Positions 54,807-63,431 of a stretch of DNA of 64,000 bases are shown piece after piece. The notes beneath the pieces were generated by a model. The model did not search any database, had not been told where the DNA came from, and saw only the letters and a program-made list of their open reading frames with translations. The position numbers and the translations under genes are program-made. The DNA is from a bacterium. Lineage in GTDB: Bacteria > Vulcanimicrobiota > Xenobia > Xenobiales > Xenobiaceae. Each line of letters starts with the position of its first letter. Position 1 is the first letter of the stretch. The stretch lies in contig JALHDH010000002.1 in NCBI GenBank assembly GCA_022839105.1, positions 1 to 64,000 of the forward strand, in the 5' to 3' direction.

Positions 54807-54838
54807 TGCCCGCCCCCCGGGGCTCCGGGGGGCGGGCA
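54807..54838 (-). terminator. 14-bp perfect hairpin between glnA and rapZ
   Basis: TGCCCGCCCCCCGG (54807-54820) and CCGGGGGGCGGGCA (54825-54838) form 14 uninterrupted base pairs around a 4-nt loop, eight bases past the glnA stop. No T-run follows. It should strongly attenuate read-through into rapZ or stabilise the glnA 3' end. Confidence 0.6.
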
Positions 54839-54845
54839 GGCGGGC

Positions 54846-56183
54846 TCAGTAGGTCGAAAGGTAGCGCTCCAGCTCCCAGGGATGGACCTGGCAGCGGTAG
54901 GTGTCCCACTCCAGCTTCTTGGCGGTGTGGAAGTGCTTCCAGATATGGGGGCCGACCGCTTCCTTGAGCACCTCGTCGCGTTCGAACTCCTCCAGTGCGT
55001 CGATCAGGTTCCCCGGCAGGGTGGGGATCCCCATCTGGTTGCGTTCCTCTTCGCTCAGATCGTAGAGGTTGCAGCTCATCGGAGGACCCGGGTCCATGCG
55101 CTTCTCCATCCCGTCGAGTCCGGCGCAGAGCATCAGGCCGATGGCCAGATAGGGGTTGCAGGAAGGATCCGGCGAGCGAACCTCGACCCGGGTGCCCTTT
55201 CCCCTGGAGGCCGGGATCCGGATCATCGGACTGCGGTTCTTCTCGGCCCATGACACATACACGGGGGCCTCATACCCTGGAACCAGTCTTTTGTAGGAGT
55301 TGACCAGCGGATTCGTGAAGGCCGTGAAGGCCTTGGCGTGCCGCATCAGGCCCCCGATATAGTGCAGGCAGTCCTGCGAAAGCTGGTAGGGGGCCTGCGG
55401 ATCGAAGAAGAGGTTCGTCCCGTTGCGGAAAAGAGACTGGTTCACGTGCATGCCGGAGCCGTTGATGCCGAAGACCGGCTTGGGCATGAAGGTGGCGTGC
55501 AGGCCGTGCTTCAGGGCGATGGTCTTGACCACCATCCGGAAGGTGACCACCTGGTCAGCCGTCTTGAGCGCATCGGCATAGCGGAAGTCGATCTCATGCT
55601 GGCCGTAGGCCACCTCGTGGTGGGAAGCCTCGACCTCGAAGCCCATGGCCTCCAGGGTCATGACCATGTCGCGTCGGGCTTCTTCCCCGCGGTCCACAGG
55701 GGTCAGGTCGAAGTAGCCCGCCTGGTCGTGAGTGCGGGTGGTCAGTTCCCCGTTGGCCTCCCGCTCGAAGAGGAAGAATTCCGCTTCGGGTCCGGCGGCC
55801 AAGCGAACCCCCATCTTCTCGGCGCGCGCGATCATCTGACGGAGGAAGCCGCGAGGGTCGCCTTCGAAGGGAGTCCGATCGGGCTGCAGGATGTCGCAGA
55901 GCAGCCGGGCTTCCTTGTGGTCGGCTGGCTTCCACGGTAGAACCGCGAAGGTGGCCGGGTCTGGCATCAAGAGCATGTCGGATTCCTCGATCCGGACGAA
56001 GCCCTCGATCGAGGAGCCGTCGAACATGATCCCTTCGTCCAGGGCCGTCTCGATATAGCGGCCCGGGATCCCGATGTTCTTCAGGCCCCCCAGGATATCC
56101 GTGAACTGGAGCCGGAGGATCTTGATGTCCAGCTCCTTGACCAGTTTGACGACGTCGTTGCGATCCAGTTTGCGGCTGTCCAA
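54846..56183 (-). CDS. glnA: Type I glutamine synthetase (short, GSI-alpha-like)
   Basis: Condenses ammonia with glutamate using ATP. The 445-residue protein lacks the insertion of the long GSI-beta form and ends QVHPWELERYLSTY, as in Bacillus-type enzymes. MFDGSSIEGFVRIEESDMLL, AAGPEAEFFLFE, NGSGMHVNQSLF and RIPASRGKGTRVEVRSPDPS are the metal, ATP and glutamate-binding segments. A Tyr in NLYDLSEEER stands where GSI-beta is adenylylated, but the short type is normally feedback-regulated instead. The start is TTG 56183 with AGGGAGG seven bases upstream. It is followed by a perfect hairpin, then rapZ-yvcK. Confidence 0.96.
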   Translation of the reverse strand: MDSRKLDRNDVVKLVKELDIKILRLQFTDILGGLKNIGIPGRYIETALDEGIMFDGSSIEGFVRIEESDMLLMPDPATFAVLPWKPADHKEARLLCDILQPDRTPFEGDPRGFLRQMIARAEKMGVRLAAGPEAEFFLFEREANGELTTRTHDQAGYFDLTPVDRGEEARRDMVMTLEAMGFEVEASHHEVAYGQHEIDFRYADALKTADQVVTFRMVVKTIALKHGLHATFMPKPVFGINGSGMHVNQSLFRNGTNLFFDPQAPYQLSQDCLHYIGGLMRHAKAFTAFTNPLVNSYKRLVPGYEAPVYVSWAEKNRSPMIRIPASRGKGTRVEVRSPDPSCNPYLAIGLMLCAGLDGMEKRMDPGPPMSCNLYDLSEEERNQMGIPTLPGNLIDALEEFERDEVLKEAVGPHIWKHFHTAKKLEWDTYRCQVHPWELERYLSTY

Positions 56184-56263
56184 AGGTCTGCCTCCCTGAC
56201 CCTCCCCCGAGATGGGGCGGGGCATTCTGTGGACGGCCCTCATCTCCTCCGCTGGATTCCACG

Positions 56264-56287
56264 AAAAGGCCCGCGCGTCGGCGGGCC
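56264..56287 (-). terminator. Rho-independent terminator of the DUF350 operon
   Basis: GGCCCGC (56268-56274) and GCGGGCC (56281-56287) form a 7-bp stem with a 6-nt loop. On the minus strand the stem runs straight into TTTT. A second perfect palindrome (56302-56320, GTCCCGGGC/GCCCGGGAC) lies between it and the DUF350 stop. Confidence 0.7.
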
Positions 56288-56335
56288 GGTCCGGCAGGCG
56301 GGTCCCGGGCTGCCCGGGACGGATTCATCGGGATA

Positions 56336-56596
56336 TCAGGGTGTCCCGGGGGGCACGGGCACGATCGAGGTCCCCTGGTGCAGGACGGAGGCGACCACGA
56401 TTCCGAAGGCCAGGATCACCGCAGCCATCACGATGGCCACGGCCACGTTCCCCTTCTTGAGTTCCTCCCATTCGTCCACGCGGGGGGTCATCTTGTCCCA
56501 GACGAACATCAGGATGCCCATGGACAGGCTCATGGCCACGGAGGCCACCAGGGCCCAGACCAGGGTTTTGAGGATGTCGACCCACTCACCAGTCAT
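56336..56596 (-). CDS. DUF350 (YjfL-like) membrane protein
   Basis: An 86-residue inner-membrane protein with two hydrophobic helices: ILKTLVWALVASVAMSLSMG (residues 8-27) and AVAIVMAAVILAFGIVVASV (about 53-72). The charged loop WDKMTPRVDEWEELKKGN between them is the DUF350 signature. Members occur next to spermidine-synthase-like and DUF4178 genes and in the E. coli yjf cluster. ATG 56596 lies 146 bases downstream of the FAD oxidoreductase gene on the same strand, so it is probably the last gene of that operon. The function is unknown. Confidence 0.85.
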   Translation of the reverse strand: MTGEWVDILKTLVWALVASVAMSLSMGILMFVWDKMTPRVDEWEELKKGNVAVAIVMAAVILAFGIVVASVLHQGTSIVPVPPGTP

Positions 56597-56742
56597 CAGC
56601 GTCTTCACCTTCCTCGCAGGCCCGTATTCCGGGCGTTCTGGAGTCCTCGGCCTCAGGCAGGCCGGACCCGCGCTCCTGGCGCCATTTTCGTGCCCGCCCC
56701 CCTGGTCCCTGGCAGTCGGGTCGAAATCGGGCGACTCCCGCG

Positions 56743-58362
56743 CTACAGGGAGGAATCGAAGGGCAGATTCCGGGCCGCGAGCACCTCCTGTGCGGCTCGG
56801 ACTCCCTGGTATTGGGCCTCCTCGAAGATCGACAGGCCCGAGAGGTCGGAGTGGGCGAAGTGGATCCGGCCTTGGGGGAGGGCCGCCAGAGGGCGCTCGG
56901 ATCCCCAGATCAGTCCGGGAACCGGACGGACCATCGCGTGTCCCAGGACCATCATGTCCAGGCGTCGGAGCCGTTCGGGCAGATCCGGGTGGACCGGGGC
57001 CAGGTCCGCTAGAACCTCGTCCCGGAAGCTCTCCCAACTCCTCCCCAGCAGTCCCCAGCGGACCTGTGAGGGTTCCTCGGTGAAGGAGCGATACCAGGTC
57101 AAGACCGTCGGCCCCCCGGGCCGGGCGGCCAGACCCTGGTGCGTGGCCACCACGTAACCCAGCGACTTCGAGTCGTGGATCACGTTGTCCCAGCTCAGGG
57201 GGAAGCCATGCCCCGGGTCTGGAGCCCGGTCCATGACCAGGTTGGCCACCACCCAGGGACAGGCGGTGAACGAGCGGAAGGCCGGACTCCCCGGCAGGAC
57301 CCGGGGGCGCAGGAAGGCGGGCAGCGCGCAGATCACCCGATCGGCCTTCAGGCGGACCGGCTCTTCCCGGGCCAGATCCAGGTAGTCCACCTCGACCCCG
57401 TCGCTCGCTTCGGCGATCCGGTAGACCAGCGCTCCGGTGGTCAACCTCGGCCCCACGCGATCCAGAAGGGCGCGGGCCAGCCAGCCGTTCCCCTCGGGCC
57501 AGGTGAAGAGGGCCCCGGCTGGTCCGGCCCGGTCCGGCGAGCGGCTGGCGAAGTAGTGCAGCCCGGCCCAGGCCGAGGTGGTCTCCAGGCAGGTGCCGTA
57601 GTCGTCGCGGCAACCGTATTCCACGTGCCAGCGAAGCCGTTCGGAGGTCCAACCCTGCATCGCCAGGTACCGGGACATGGAGATCCGATCCAACTCCCGG
57701 GCCTCGGTCGAGGAGCGATCCACCGGGATGGCAAAGGCCCGGCGGCCCTGACGATCCCGGCGGGACTGCCAGCGCTCGATCTCGGCGTAGAAGGCCCGGG
57801 TCTGGCGCAGGTCGTCGGGGCTCGCGCCCAGGTGGGGATAGAGCCCCTCCTCCCAGCGTCCGAGCTGGTAGAGCCGCTCTTCGGGGGCGTGGCACAGGTG
57901 GCGCTCGTCGTAGATCGGCTCGCCGGAGGGGTTCCAGCCTCGCACCAGGCCCAGGTCCTCGAGCAGTTCCAGGGTGGCTCGGGCCTCGCGGGTGGGCACG
58001 GGCAGGTAGTGGGCGGCCCAGGGGGCCCTGGATTCCGGATACTCGGCGAATCGGCAGTTGCCGCCGGCCTGGTCCTCCATCTCCAGGATTCGGAAATCCT
58101 CCAGGCCTTCCCGAGCCAGCTTCCAGGCCGCGCCGAGACCGGCCACCCCGCTCCCCAGGATCGCCACGTCGACGCGTTCCCGGCGGGTGGGGGAGGTTCG
58201 AGGCGGGGCGAAGACTCCGTGCCCCCGGCGCTCGGCGCTGCCGATCAGCCGGCCGGGCAGATCGCGGCGCCGGCTGCATCCCGAGGCAGCCAGCAGGGCG
58301 CCTCCAACCCCCAGTCCGGCCAGGAAGCCGCGTCGGCCGATCACTCGATCACAGCCCGCCAT
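56743..58362 (-). CDS. Tat-exported FAD-dependent amine-oxidase-like flavoprotein
   Basis: A 539-residue oxidoreductase. The N-terminus VIGRRGFLAGLGVGGALLAA is a twin-arginine signal, with a lipobox-like LAASGC (Cys29), implying an exported lipoprotein folded in the cytoplasm. The dinucleotide-binding VAILGSGVAGLGAAWKLARE starts near residue 65. GRIHFAHSDLSGLSIFEEAQ is the C-terminal FAD-binding block of the monoamine/polyamine oxidase family. It overlaps the spermidine-synthase-like gene by 22 nt. The context suggests a polyamine or related amine as substrate; this is inference. Confidence 0.84.
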   Translation of the reverse strand: MAGCDRVIGRRGFLAGLGVGGALLAASGCSRRRDLPGRLIGSAERRGHGVFAPPRTSPTRRERVDVAILGSGVAGLGAAWKLAREGLEDFRILEMEDQAGGNCRFAEYPESRAPWAAHYLPVPTREARATLELLEDLGLVRGWNPSGEPIYDERHLCHAPEERLYQLGRWEEGLYPHLGASPDDLRQTRAFYAEIERWQSRRDRQGRRAFAIPVDRSSTEARELDRISMSRYLAMQGWTSERLRWHVEYGCRDDYGTCLETTSAWAGLHYFASRSPDRAGPAGALFTWPEGNGWLARALLDRVGPRLTTGALVYRIAEASDGVEVDYLDLAREEPVRLKADRVICALPAFLRPRVLPGSPAFRSFTACPWVVANLVMDRAPDPGHGFPLSWDNVIHDSKSLGYVVATHQGLAARPGGPTVLTWYRSFTEEPSQVRWGLLGRSWESFRDEVLADLAPVHPDLPERLRRLDMMVLGHAMVRPVPGLIWGSERPLAALPQGRIHFAHSDLSGLSIFEEAQYQGVRAAQEVLAARNLPFDSSL

Positions 58363-59837
58363 TCGGAGTCGTAGTAGCGGACCAGGACCTGGTTGAAAAG
58401 GTGGTTGACCTCGACGGGCAGGGGTTGGAGATCCGCCGGAAACTCGAACATCGCCGCGCAGGTCGAAGGCGTCAGGAAGCGTTCCCCTCGGGCCTGGGGG
58501 ATGGGGACCTCGCTCAAGGTCACCAGGCAGAAGCCCCACTCTCCGAAGGATGGCACGTAGGCGTGGTAGGGGCGGACCTGGAAACCCACGTCGGCCAGGG
58601 TTTCGATGATGCACCAGAAGGAACGCCGGGCAAACATCGGGGAGGTGCACTGGATCGCGCAGGCCCCGTCGGGGGTCAGGTGGGCTCGCAGCCTGCGAAA
58701 GAAGGTCGTGGTGTAGAGCTTTCCGACCGAGAAGTTGCTGGGGTCGGGGAAGTCCACCAGGATCAGGTCGTACAGGCCCGGGTTCTCCTCCAGCCAGATG
58801 AAGGCATCCTGGTTGACCACCTTCACGCGGGGGGAATTCAGGGAGCCCTCGTTGAGACGCGTCAGGAGCGGGTGGGTGGCGAAGGCCCGGGTCATCTCGG
58901 GGTCCAGATCGACCAGGGTGATCGACTCCACCCGGGCGTCGCGCAGGACTTCGCGGGCGGCCAGGCCGTCGCCTCCGCCCAGGATCAGGACCCGACGGGG
59001 ATTCGCCGCGCTGGCCAGGGCGGGCTGGACCAGGGCCTCGTGGTAGCGGTACTCGTCCTCGGAGGAGAACTGCAGGTTGTTGTTCAGATACAGGCGGAAA
59101 TCGTCCCGATGGCGCGTCAGGACCATCCTCTGGTAGGGGCTGTCTCGGGTCAGGATGATCTCGTCGGAATACAGCGCCTCTTCCGAGAGTCGGGTGATGT
59201 GCTCGGAGGCGGCGAAGCACCCGGTCAGGGCCAGCGCCGCCAGGACGGCCTGGACCCGCAAGGACCCCCGGGAGGGCAGACCGGTCCTCATGACATGCAG
59301 GAAGACCAGGGCCACGCCCACGTTGATCAGGCCGAAGAAGCAGGCGGTCCGGATCAGGCCCAGATAGGGGACCAGGATCAGCGGGAAGAGGACCGAGGCC
59401 AGCAGCGCGCCGATATAGTCCAGGGCCAGCACCTGCGAGACCAGGTCGCGGAACTCCAGCCGATCCTTGAGGATCCTCAGGATCAGGGGGATCTCCAGCC
59501 CTACCAGCATCCCGATCAGGAAGACCATGAGATACAGGAGCACCCGGAAGGCTCCCGCCGAGGCGTAGCTGAAGGTCAGGAAGAGCAGGGGGGCCGAGAA
59601 CCCGCCCAGCAGGCCGACCAGGATCTGGAGTTGGATGAATCGGGCCACCAGACCCCGGACCACGAACTTTGAGAGCCACGAACCCACCCCCATGGCGAAG
59701 AGGTAGGTCCCGATGATCGTCGAGAACTGCAGGACCGAGTCTCCCAGCAGATAGCTGGCCAGGGTTCCGGCCAGCAATTCGTAGACCAGCCCGCATGTCG
59801 CGATGACGAAGACCGACAGCAGGATCAACTGCGGCAT
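58341..59837 (-). CDS. Membrane-embedded spermidine-synthase-like aminopropyltransferase
   Basis: A 498-residue protein. About seven TM helices fill residues 1-215 (LILLSVFVIATCGLVYELLA at the start). A cytoplasmic SpeE-like domain follows (about 230-498): QRMVLTRHRDDFRLYLNNNL, RVLILGGGDGLAAREVLRD (SAM site), ITLVDLDPEMTRAFA and LILVDFPDPSNFSVGKLYT, the last containing the catalytic Asp. This architecture is known for membrane polyamine aminopropyltransferase homologues; the product need not be spermidine. ATG 59837 is 12 bases after the small 57-aa gene. It is the core enzyme of the DUF4178-DUF350 operon. Confidence 0.88.
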   Translation of the reverse strand: MPQLILLSVFVIATCGLVYELLAGTLASYLLGDSVLQFSTIIGTYLFAMGVGSWLSKFVVRGLVARFIQLQILVGLLGGFSAPLLFLTFSYASAGAFRVLLYLMVFLIGMLVGLEIPLILRILKDRLEFRDLVSQVLALDYIGALLASVLFPLILVPYLGLIRTACFFGLINVGVALVFLHVMRTGLPSRGSLRVQAVLAALALTGCFAASEHITRLSEEALYSDEIILTRDSPYQRMVLTRHRDDFRLYLNNNLQFSSEDEYRYHEALVQPALASAANPRRVLILGGGDGLAAREVLRDARVESITLVDLDPEMTRAFATHPLLTRLNEGSLNSPRVKVVNQDAFIWLEENPGLYDLILVDFPDPSNFSVGKLYTTTFFRRLRAHLTPDGACAIQCTSPMFARRSFWCIIETLADVGFQVRPYHAYVPSFGEWGFCLVTLSEVPIPQARGERFLTPSTCAAMFEFPADLQPLPVEVNHLFNQVLVRYYDSEWRAVIE

Positions 59838-59849
59838 GGGCGTTCGGGC

Positions 59850-60023
59850 CTATTTGCCGCGGAAGCCGACGGCGTAGAAGCTCCGGTAGGCAGCCGGGTT
59901 GTTGCGGATGTTCGCGGGGGCGTTGGGCAACTGGTCGACCGGGGTGGGCGACCAGCCGACGAACTGGATCCAGAAGAGCCCTGCCAGGGCGCCGGTTCCC
60001 AGGATTCCGTAGAGGAGGTTCAT
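59850..60023 (-). CDS. 57-residue membrane-associated protein in the DUF4178-SpeE operon
   Basis: A short gene encoding MNLLYGILGTGALAGLFWIQ as an N-terminal hydrophobic helix, then a proline/asparagine-rich tail ending AAYRSFYAVGFRGK. ATG 60023 has GGAG six bases upstream. It is 22 bases after the DUF4178 stop and 12 bases before the SpeE-like start, which supports translation. No family is recognised. Such small proteins with a conserved aromatic/basic tail occur beside DUF4178/SpeE genes, so it may be a structural partner. Confidence 0.6.
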   Translation of the reverse strand: MNLLYGILGTGALAGLFWIQFVGWSPTPVDQLPNAPANIRNNPAAYRSFYAVGFRGK

Positions 60024-60045
60024 CTTCGTCTCCGTGCCAGACTGA

Positions 60046-62016
60046 TCAGGAGTCCTCAGGGGCGTGATCGCTTTCCAACCAGCGCTTCTGTTCGAAAGAA
60101 GCGGAGCGGATCCACACCAGGATCGGATGGAGCACCAGGATGGCCATCAAGAACCAGAAGTAGCTCCAGGAGGGGACGTCCCGGGTCAGGCGGACACCGT
60201 ACTTCAGGACCGGCCTGCCCGCCGTGGGGCCCTTGGCCGAGAGGTTCTCGGGGTTGTTCCCCGTGCCGGTCTGGGGTTCGAGCCTCAGGACATAGGTGCC
60301 TGAGGGCACCGAGGGGATTGTGATCTCTTCGCTCCTGCTGCCTTCCCTCCAGCTCTCGCCTCCCGAGGTTCCGTGGTAGAAGCTGACGGCCTTCGAGAAG
60401 ACCCGGGCCTCCCGGGTCTCCTCGTGGATCAGGGCCATGTCGAAGAAGGCCCAACGGTTGTCCACGTCGGTCTGGAGGCGGACCACCAGGTTCGCGGTCC
60501 GCCCTTCCAGCTTGAAGGGCCGGGTCACCACGCTGGGTTCCTCTCCCTGCACGGCCACGAAGTCCTGGGTGTAGACCGGGGCCTGGGCCGAGAAGAGCGA
60601 GAAGCCGATCATCATCAGGAAGCCGACCAGGAAGAAGACCGCATACTGCATCCAGGCATTCTTCAGCATGCCGGCCAGGGGCGAGGGCTGATTGGCTCCC
60701 ACCCCGGTGCGCTCGGGCGGCCTTCCGGGCAGGCCGAAGGCGCTCCAGACCTCTTCGGGTTCCAGGTAGCGGCCCAGGGACCAGGTCATCCCGTCGGAGG
60801 TGACCTCGGCCGAGAGGATCCCGGGCGGACAGACGTAGTCGTGCAGGCCCGCCGAGTCCTCGACCTGGACCTTCCAGGGGAACTCGCCCACGACGTAGGC
60901 GACCTTTCCGGTGGCGGACTGGAAGTGCTTGAACTTGCGACCGCCCAGCATCAGGAAGTCCTGGGGAGGCCAGCCGTGGACGGGTCGCCCGTCCGAGGCC
61001 GTGGGCAATTCGTGCAGGGGGGCCACCCAGGTCCAGTGGCCGGAGGACTCCACCAGGTAGCGATAGCCCCGTTCCCGGTTGTGGCAGACGTACTCGCTCC
61101 AGTAGTAGTCGACACCTTCGATCCGGACGAAGCGGCGCTGGAAGCCCAGGCATTCCCAGGTTGCCCCGTCCAGCTTCCCCTTGGTGCCCAGGGGGATTCC
61201 GGGTTCCTCCTTGCGGGCCTTCTGGGACTTCCACAGCAGGCCATAGGTGGGGTCGGTCAGGTCGATGCCGGCGTCGCAGAAGGAGCAGACCAGGGTCTGG
61301 CTGCGCGGGCCTCCGGCTAGTTCGTGGGGGGCTCCGCAACTGGGGCAGCGCAGGACCCGGGTCGCGGCGGCCGAGCGGCTCTCGATCGCCTCCTCAGGAT
61401 CGCGCAGTCCCTTGAGCTGCAACTCTTCGAAGTCGCGGAAGGCGCCCACGAAGAGCAGGGGCTGGTCCTCGGAGTAGTCCAGGGTGGCCGCGGTCCTCCC
61501 CGACGAGCGCAGATCCGCGTAGGGCAGATCGTACTCCGTGCTCATCACGAAGGGGAGCTCTCCCTGGAAGGAGACGACCCGGGCCTGGGCCAGGTTGGTG
61601 ACCACCAGTTCGCGGGAGCCGACGCGCAGCGCCTTGCCCACGTGCAGGTCGGCGAAGCCCGGCAGGGATTGGGGATCGGTCTGGGCCAGGGAGGAGACGA
61701 AGTACTCGCCCATCGCTTCGCCCAGCCAGCCCTGTCGGCCGTCCTGGAATTCCAGGAACCATTCGTTCCAGTAGCCTTCCGGGTGGTGGATCTGGATCCG
61801 GCCCAGGACCTCGAAGGCCGCCCCGTCAAAGACCCCGGTGGTGCCGACCCGGATGGGGGTTCCATCGGGTTGGACATCGGCCACCTTGCCCAGAAGCTCG
61901 ATGTCCACGTCGTGGCGGACCAGCAGGGAAAGACACGAGGAACACGTGGAGTAGACCGAGCTCTCGGAGCGGAAGCGGACGGCGTCGCCGCATGAGGGGC
62001 AAGCGATTTCGAGCAC
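60046..62016 (-). CDS. DUF4178 protein with two zinc ribbons and C-terminal membrane anchors
   Basis: A 656-residue protein. An N-terminal zinc ribbon (IACPSCGDAVRF, CSSCLSLL, Cys6/9 and 25/28) precedes a DUF4178 beta-domain. A second ribbon lies near 225-250 (RCPSCGAPHELAG, CSFCDAGID), followed by another DUF4178 repeat (GTKGKLDGATWECLGFQRRF). TM helices lie near 463 (YAVFFLVGFLMMIGFSLFSA) and 625, enclosing an extracytoplasmic beta-domain. GTG 62016 is the start. It is the first gene of the operon with the 57-aa protein, SpeE-like, FAD oxidoreductase and DUF350. The role is unknown; the duplicated layout suggests a scaffold. Confidence 0.82.
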   Translation of the reverse strand: MLEIACPSCGDAVRFRSESSVYSTCSSCLSLLVRHDVDIELLGKVADVQPDGTPIRVGTTGVFDGAAFEVLGRIQIHHPEGYWNEWFLEFQDGRQGWLGEAMGEYFVSSLAQTDPQSLPGFADLHVGKALRVGSRELVVTNLAQARVVSFQGELPFVMSTEYDLPYADLRSSGRTAATLDYSEDQPLLFVGAFRDFEELQLKGLRDPEEAIESRSAAATRVLRCPSCGAPHELAGGPRSQTLVCSFCDAGIDLTDPTYGLLWKSQKARKEEPGIPLGTKGKLDGATWECLGFQRRFVRIEGVDYYWSEYVCHNRERGYRYLVESSGHWTWVAPLHELPTASDGRPVHGWPPQDFLMLGGRKFKHFQSATGKVAYVVGEFPWKVQVEDSAGLHDYVCPPGILSAEVTSDGMTWSLGRYLEPEEVWSAFGLPGRPPERTGVGANQPSPLAGMLKNAWMQYAVFFLVGFLMMIGFSLFSAQAPVYTQDFVAVQGEEPSVVTRPFKLEGRTANLVVRLQTDVDNRWAFFDMALIHEETREARVFSKAVSFYHGTSGGESWREGSRSEEITIPSVPSGTYVLRLEPQTGTGNNPENLSAKGPTAGRPVLKYGVRLTRDVPSWSYFWFLMAILVLHPILVWIRSASFEQKRWLESDHAPEDS

Positions 62017-62154
62017 GGCGCCATGCCCATTCCCTCATTCCGACGGGATTCCCTCCTGGCCTGAACCGAGGACTCGGCGGACGGAGCGCGAATCTGGGGG
62101 GGGAGTGCGAGTCGGACGGGTTCGCATCCCGGCAGCGGAGAGGCGGTCGAAGGC

Positions 62155-62454
62155 ATGGTTGCGGTTCATTTCCTGGTTCCGGTGGTCATGCTCGCCTTGT
62201 GGATGCTGTTGGGCATGGCCGAGGAACGGGTCCATTCGACCCATCTCGGCTTCTGGATTCGGGGGCTGCGGGGAGGGACCCTGGGCCTGGTCTTCTGTGC
62301 CTTGGGGGCGGTGGGTCTGGCCCATGTCCAGACGGCCATCCCCGCCGAATCACGAACCTTCGTCTTCATCGCCTTGCTCCTGGCGCTGGGCATGATCGGC
62401 TTCCCGATCGGCTTTCTGGGCGCCATGGCCAGGGGAAGGCGCTCCGAGGACTGA
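62155..62454 (+). CDS. Small membrane protein, unknown function
   Basis: A 99-residue protein with three hydrophobic segments: HFLVPVVMLALWMLLGM, GTLGLVFCALGAVGLAHV and FVFIALLLALGMIGFPIGFL. It has short charged loops and a basic C-terminus (ARGRRSED). ATG 62155 has GAAGG upstream. It is divergent from the DUF4178 operon and 46 bases ahead of dapA, with which it may be transcribed. No family is recognised. Confidence 0.6.
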   Translation: MVAVHFLVPVVMLALWMLLGMAEERVHSTHLGFWIRGLRGGTLGLVFCALGAVGLAHVQTAIPAESRTFVFIALLLALGMIGFPIGFLGAMARGRRSED

Positions 62455-62500
62455 ATCGGGTCGCTCGGCGAAGACCCCCGGGGGATCACAGGAGGTTTCT

Positions 62501-63427
62501 ATGAAGAGTTCTGGTTTCGGCCGCTTGATGACCGCCATGGTGACTCCCATGGGCCCGGAGGGGGAGGTCGATTTCGAACGGGCCGGCGAGCTGGCCTGTC
62601 GACTGGTCGCTCAGGGGACCGACAGCGTCGTGGTGTGCGGGACCACCGGAGAGTCTCCGACCCTGTCGCACGACGAGAAACTCCGCCTTTTCCAGGTGGT
62701 CCGCCAGGCCATCCCGGGAACCCCCCTGGTGGCCGGAACCGGTTCGAACTGCACCCGCTCGACGGTGGAGTTCTCGAAGAAGGCTCAGGATTGCGGCGTG
62801 GACGCCCTGCTGGTGGTGGCTCCCTACTACAACAAGCCTCCCCAGGAAGGGCTGTATGCCCACTTCAAGGCCGTGGCCGAGGCGGTGGACCTGCCGATCG
62901 TCGTCTACAACATCCCCGGTCGGACCGGGGTCGAGATCTCTCCGGGGGTCCTGGCCCGGCTGGCGGAGATCCCGAACGTGGTGGCGGTCAAGCAATCCCT
63001 GCCCGGACTCGACCCCGTCAGCGTGCTCTCGGCCCGGTTGAAGGAGGTCCCGGCCCAGGTCAGCGGGCCCTGGACTCGTTCCGGTCGGGCCATGGAGATC
63101 TTCAGCGGGGATGATTCGGCCACCTTGCCGATGATGGCCGTCGGCGGGGTCGGCGTGGTCAGCGTCGCCTCCCACGTGGCCGGTCCGGCCATCCAGCAGA
63201 TGATGCAGGCCTTCGTCGCGGGACGCGTGGAGGAGGCCACGGGCCTGCACCTCCGCCTGCTTCCGCTCTTCACCGCCCTCTTTGCCACCACCAACCCCAT
63301 CCTGGTCAAGGCGGCCCTGGGCCTGCAGGGTTTCCCGGTCGGAGGAGTCCGCCTCCCCCTCCTGGAGGCCACCCCCGAGCAGCGGGAAACCCTGAGCCGG
63401 GTCATGGAGCAGGTGGGGGTCCTTTAA
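62501..63427 (+). CDS. dapA: 4-hydroxy-tetrahydrodipicolinate synthase
   Basis: Condenses pyruvate with aspartate semialdehyde at the start of lysine and diaminopimelate synthesis. The 308-residue protein has VVCGTTGESPTLSHDEKL (the Thr-Thr hydrogen-bond pair), VAPYYNKPPQEGLYAHFK (catalytic Tyr), YNIPGRTGVEIS and the Schiff-base lysine in VVAVKQSLPG. A short insertion (QVSGPWTRSGRAMEI) follows the lysine strand compared with E. coli DapA. ATG 62501 follows AGGAGG at five bases. aroA starts four bases after its stop. Confidence 0.94.
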   Translation: MKSSGFGRLMTAMVTPMGPEGEVDFERAGELACRLVAQGTDSVVVCGTTGESPTLSHDEKLRLFQVVRQAIPGTPLVAGTGSNCTRSTVEFSKKAQDCGVDALLVVAPYYNKPPQEGLYAHFKAVAEAVDLPIVVYNIPGRTGVEISPGVLARLAEIPNVVAVKQSLPGLDPVSVLSARLKEVPAQVSGPWTRSGRAMEIFSGDDSATLPMMAVGGVGVVSVASHVAGPAIQQMMQAFVAGRVEEATGLHLRLLPLFTALFATTNPILVKAALGLQGFPVGGVRLPLLEATPEQRETLSRVMEQVGVL

Positions 63428-63431
63428 AAAC

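Noticed and set aside
54846..56183. Glutamine synthetase as a GS-like amidoligase of the DUF350/SpeE system
   Set aside because: All motifs and the C-terminus match ordinary type I glutamine synthetase, and a terminator separates it from the DUF350 operon.
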